From contig CBDFKY010000005.1 in assembly GCA_965248995.1 (NCBI GenBank), positions 124,001 through 188,000 of the forward strand: DNA of 64,000 bases, read 5' to 3'. This DNA is from CBDFKY01 sp965248995. Its GTDB lineage: Bacteria > Pseudomonadota > Alphaproteobacteria > Rickettsiales > UBA998. Position numbers and translations under genes: made by a program. Below the pieces are notes generated by a model. The model saw only the letters and a program-made list of their open reading frames with translations, was not told where the DNA came from and did no database searches. Position 1 is the first letter of the stretch; each line of letters opens with the position of its first letter. Of the stretch, positions 62,344-64,000 are shown in pieces.

Positions 62344-63779
62344 GTTTTGCCCTCTCCCCCACCATAGACCCAAACAAGATATTTCTCATTCAGAGCAGTG
62401 AACTGGAAGGGCGGCTTGATCCATTTTGCTATATTCCTGAGCTTGTCGCCTTGGATAAAATACTGAAATCAAAAACTCCTTATCGGCTTAAAGATTTTTC
62501 CATCTATCATGCGGGGGGAGCCACCCCAAAAAAAGATAATGCAGAAAATTATGCAACCAAAGAAGAAGGCGGTGTGCCTTTTATAAGAGTACAAAACCTC
62601 TCTATTACAGGTGAATTACAGCTTAACGATTTGGCATTTATTGCGCGAGAAACGCATGAAGGTTTATTAAAGAGAAGCCGCTTACAAGCAGGTGACCTTC
62701 TGGTTAAAATTACTGGTGTGGGGAGAATGGCAGTTGCTTCTGTTGTGCCTGAAAACTTTGAAGGCAATATCAATCAGCATATGGTAGTAATTCGTACAGG
62801 TTCCAAAGAAATTAGCGAAAATATAGCTGCATATCTTAATTTAGATAGTGTAGAAAAAATAGCGAGTAAAAGGGCTACAGGTGGAACTCGCCCTGCCTTA
62901 GATTATAAAGCCCTCCTTTCTATTCCCGTCATAAATGATTCTAATATTAAAGAAAAAACTCAAAAAGCTGTACTTGCCAAGCAACGCAAGGAAGCAGAGG
63001 CGCAAGCGTTGCTGGCAAGTATTGATGATTATCTGCTTTCAGAACTTGGCATCACCCTGCCACCCGCCCCCGACAACACTACCGCCAGCCGCATCTTCAC
63101 CCGCCCTTTAAGCGACCTAACAGGCGGACGGTTTGATCCTCTTTATCATGCAGAACAAATTTTTCATTTCATTGAACATGGTACGTTTGAAACGGAATAT
63201 CTGTTTAAGGGTGTGCAATACATGCAATCTGGTTTTGCTTCTGGAAAGAGCGACCAAGGGAAAGAAGAAAGCGGCATTATTCAGATACGACCAACAAATA
63301 TCACGAATAATAGAGAATTTTCATTTGAGAAAAATATCTATATCCCCTCAAATGAACTGCAAAATAGAAAAAATGACATTTTGCAATATGGTGAAGTCTT
63401 GTTCAATAACACAAACAGCCAGATATTGGTTGGCAAATCCGTATGGTTTGATTTGAAAGGTGACTATTTTTGCTCTAACCATATGACCAGAATCAGGGTA
63501 AAGGCAGAAAAATTGAATCCTCAATACCTGACGCATCTCTTGAACTTATACCAGCGTAAAAAGGTGTTTTTTACCATTTGTACCAACTGGAACAATCAAT
63601 CAGGGGTGAATCCAGAGGTATTACGACAAATAAAAATCCCTTTCCCTCCCCTTCCTAAACAACAGGAAATTGCTGACCATATCAAAGCGATGCGCGCTCA
63701 CGCCAAGCAGTTACAGATTGAAGCAAAAGAGGGGCTAGACACCGCCAAACGTGAAATTGAAGCCATGATTTTAGGGTGA
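62340..63779 (+). CDS. hsdS: Type I-like specificity subunit HsdS
   Basis: 479 residues in two half-repeats, each a target recognition domain plus a helical spacer. The first begins ELEGRLDPFCYIPE, the second LTGGRFDPLYHAEQ; the spacers contain KAVLAKQRKEAEAQALLASIDDYLL and PFPPLPKQQEIADHI in parts. The two TRDs differ, which implies a bipartite DNA target. Partner of the upstream methyltransferase. Confidence 0.9.
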   Translation: MSFALSPTIDPNKIFLIQSSELEGRLDPFCYIPELVALDKILKSKTPYRLKDFSIYHAGGATPKKDNAENYATKEEGGVPFIRVQNLSITGELQLNDLAFIARETHEGLLKRSRLQAGDLLVKITGVGRMAVASVVPENFEGNINQHMVVIRTGSKEISENIAAYLNLDSVEKIASKRATGGTRPALDYKALLSIPVINDSNIKEKTQKAVLAKQRKEAEAQALLASIDDYLLSELGITLPPAPDNTTASRIFTRPLSDLTGGRFDPLYHAEQIFHFIEHGTFETEYLFKGVQYMQSGFASGKSDQGKEESGIIQIRPTNITNNREFSFEKNIYIPSNELQNRKNDILQYGEVLFNNTNSQILVGKSVWFDLKGDYFCSNHMTRIRVKAEKLNPQYLTHLLNLYQRKKVFFTICTNWNNQSGVNPEVLRQIKIPFPPLPKQQEIADHIKAMRAHAKQLQIEAKEGLDTAKREIEAMILG

Positions 63780-63782
63780 TAT

Positions 63783-64000
63783 ATGGTAGCTAGAAAACGA
63801 CCGAAACCTATACAAAATCCTATAATTCTTCGTGGTTTACTGGATAGGGCACTTGCGAATTTTACTTGCTTGCGTGGCTATGCCACCATGAAAGATTTGC
63901 ACGGCATTTCTAAGGCAGACGAAAGCTATCAACGCAGCTTGATTACTAAACACCATGAAAGGATGGTAAATTTTCTTAATGATGAAGAATACCTTTTTTT
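63783..64000 (+). CDS. Start of an unknown gene (cut by window)
   Basis: ATG at 63783, 3 nt after the hsdS stop, open to the end of the window (72 residues). Basic N-terminus (VARKRPKPIQ), then a helical region; no match recognised. Its tight spacing to hsdS makes it part of the same operon, so it could be the missing effector or a regulator. Confidence 0.55.
   Translation, partial: MVARKRPKPIQNPIILRGLLDRALANFTCLRGYATMKDLHGISKADESYQRSLITKHHERMVNFLNDEEYLF

Larger units (their letters stand above)
52901..64000. mobile_element. Second integrative element at tRNA-Met (right end outside window)
   Basis: Begins directly after the tRNA. The integrase points towards the tRNA, and the rest runs plus: AlpA-like, prim-pol, SF3 helicase, small coupled proteins, DUF5681, a paralogous pair of unknown genes, then a restriction-modification cargo. 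No structural phage or conjugation genes in the visible 11 kb. The far att copy (a repeat of the tRNA-Met 3' end) is not seen before 64000, so its size is unknown. Confidence 0.75.

Overview
The window is a stretch of alphaproteobacterial chromosome. The evidence is gene order (mltB-rlpA-dacA-tmk-holB-metG; serC-serA; ruvB-ybgC) and the family types present (alphaproteobacterial SerC, a Tad/Cpa pilus operon, an HscA-type Hsp70). The order within the class cannot be resolved from sequence alone. Housekeeping genes are moderately GC-rich and packed, with many 4-nt ATGA stop/start overlaps. Two blocks of different character, more AT-rich in places, are inserted beside tRNA genes.

Layout. 1-7012: a minus-strand envelope and replication operon (mltB-like, rlpA, dacA, tmk, holB, metG). 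7078-17963: a mostly plus-strand run with a glycerol-1-phosphate dehydrogenase-like gene, rfbC-like, lgt, serC, serA, ruvB, ybgC, a DUF4239 protein, an L,D-transpeptidase and a secreted glycoside hydrolase. 18044-19988: an isolated hscA and tRNA-Leu(CAG). 20171-28255: a locus that appears devoted to periplasmic methionine and sulfur redox chemistry. It holds a sulfite-oxidase-fold molybdoenzyme, its cytochrome b, a TauE exporter and a nearly complete molybdenum cofactor operon, plus an extremely Met-rich secreted EF-hand protein. A divergent pair follows: a secreted MsrA and a secreted thioredoxin-like DUF1223 protein. 28296-32448: an mscS gene broken twice, a DUF1622 gene, a patatin-like phospholipase and a Na+/H+ antiporter.

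32673-40944 is a compact integrated element of about 8.3 kb at the 3' end of tRNA-Ala(TGC). Both att copies and a second direct repeat are visible. It carries a P4-type integrase, an AlpA-like regulator, a fused primase-helicase, a DUF5681 protein and several small secreted proteins. 41119-52900 is chromosome again: an orphan OmpR-type regulator, a small secreted protein with a strong terminator, the cpaBCDEF-tadBC operon without a pilin, thrC, eda and tRNA-Met(CAT). From 52901 to the right edge runs a second element beside tRNA-Met. It has an integrase, an RHH protein, an AlpA-like protein, a split prim-pol plus SF3 helicase, a homologue of the same DUF5681 gene, a tandem paralogous pair of unknown genes, and a restriction-modification cargo in which a nuclease-like domain is fused to HsdM.

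The main ideas worth testing are these. (1) The two elements share a satellite-like layout (integrase, AlpA, primase-helicase, DUF5681) and may be phage satellites. (2) The Met-rich protein, MsrA, thioredoxin-like protein, molybdoenzyme and cofactor genes may form one self-contained periplasmic oxidant-scavenging and repair system, similar in logic to MrpX-YedY1 of Azospira.
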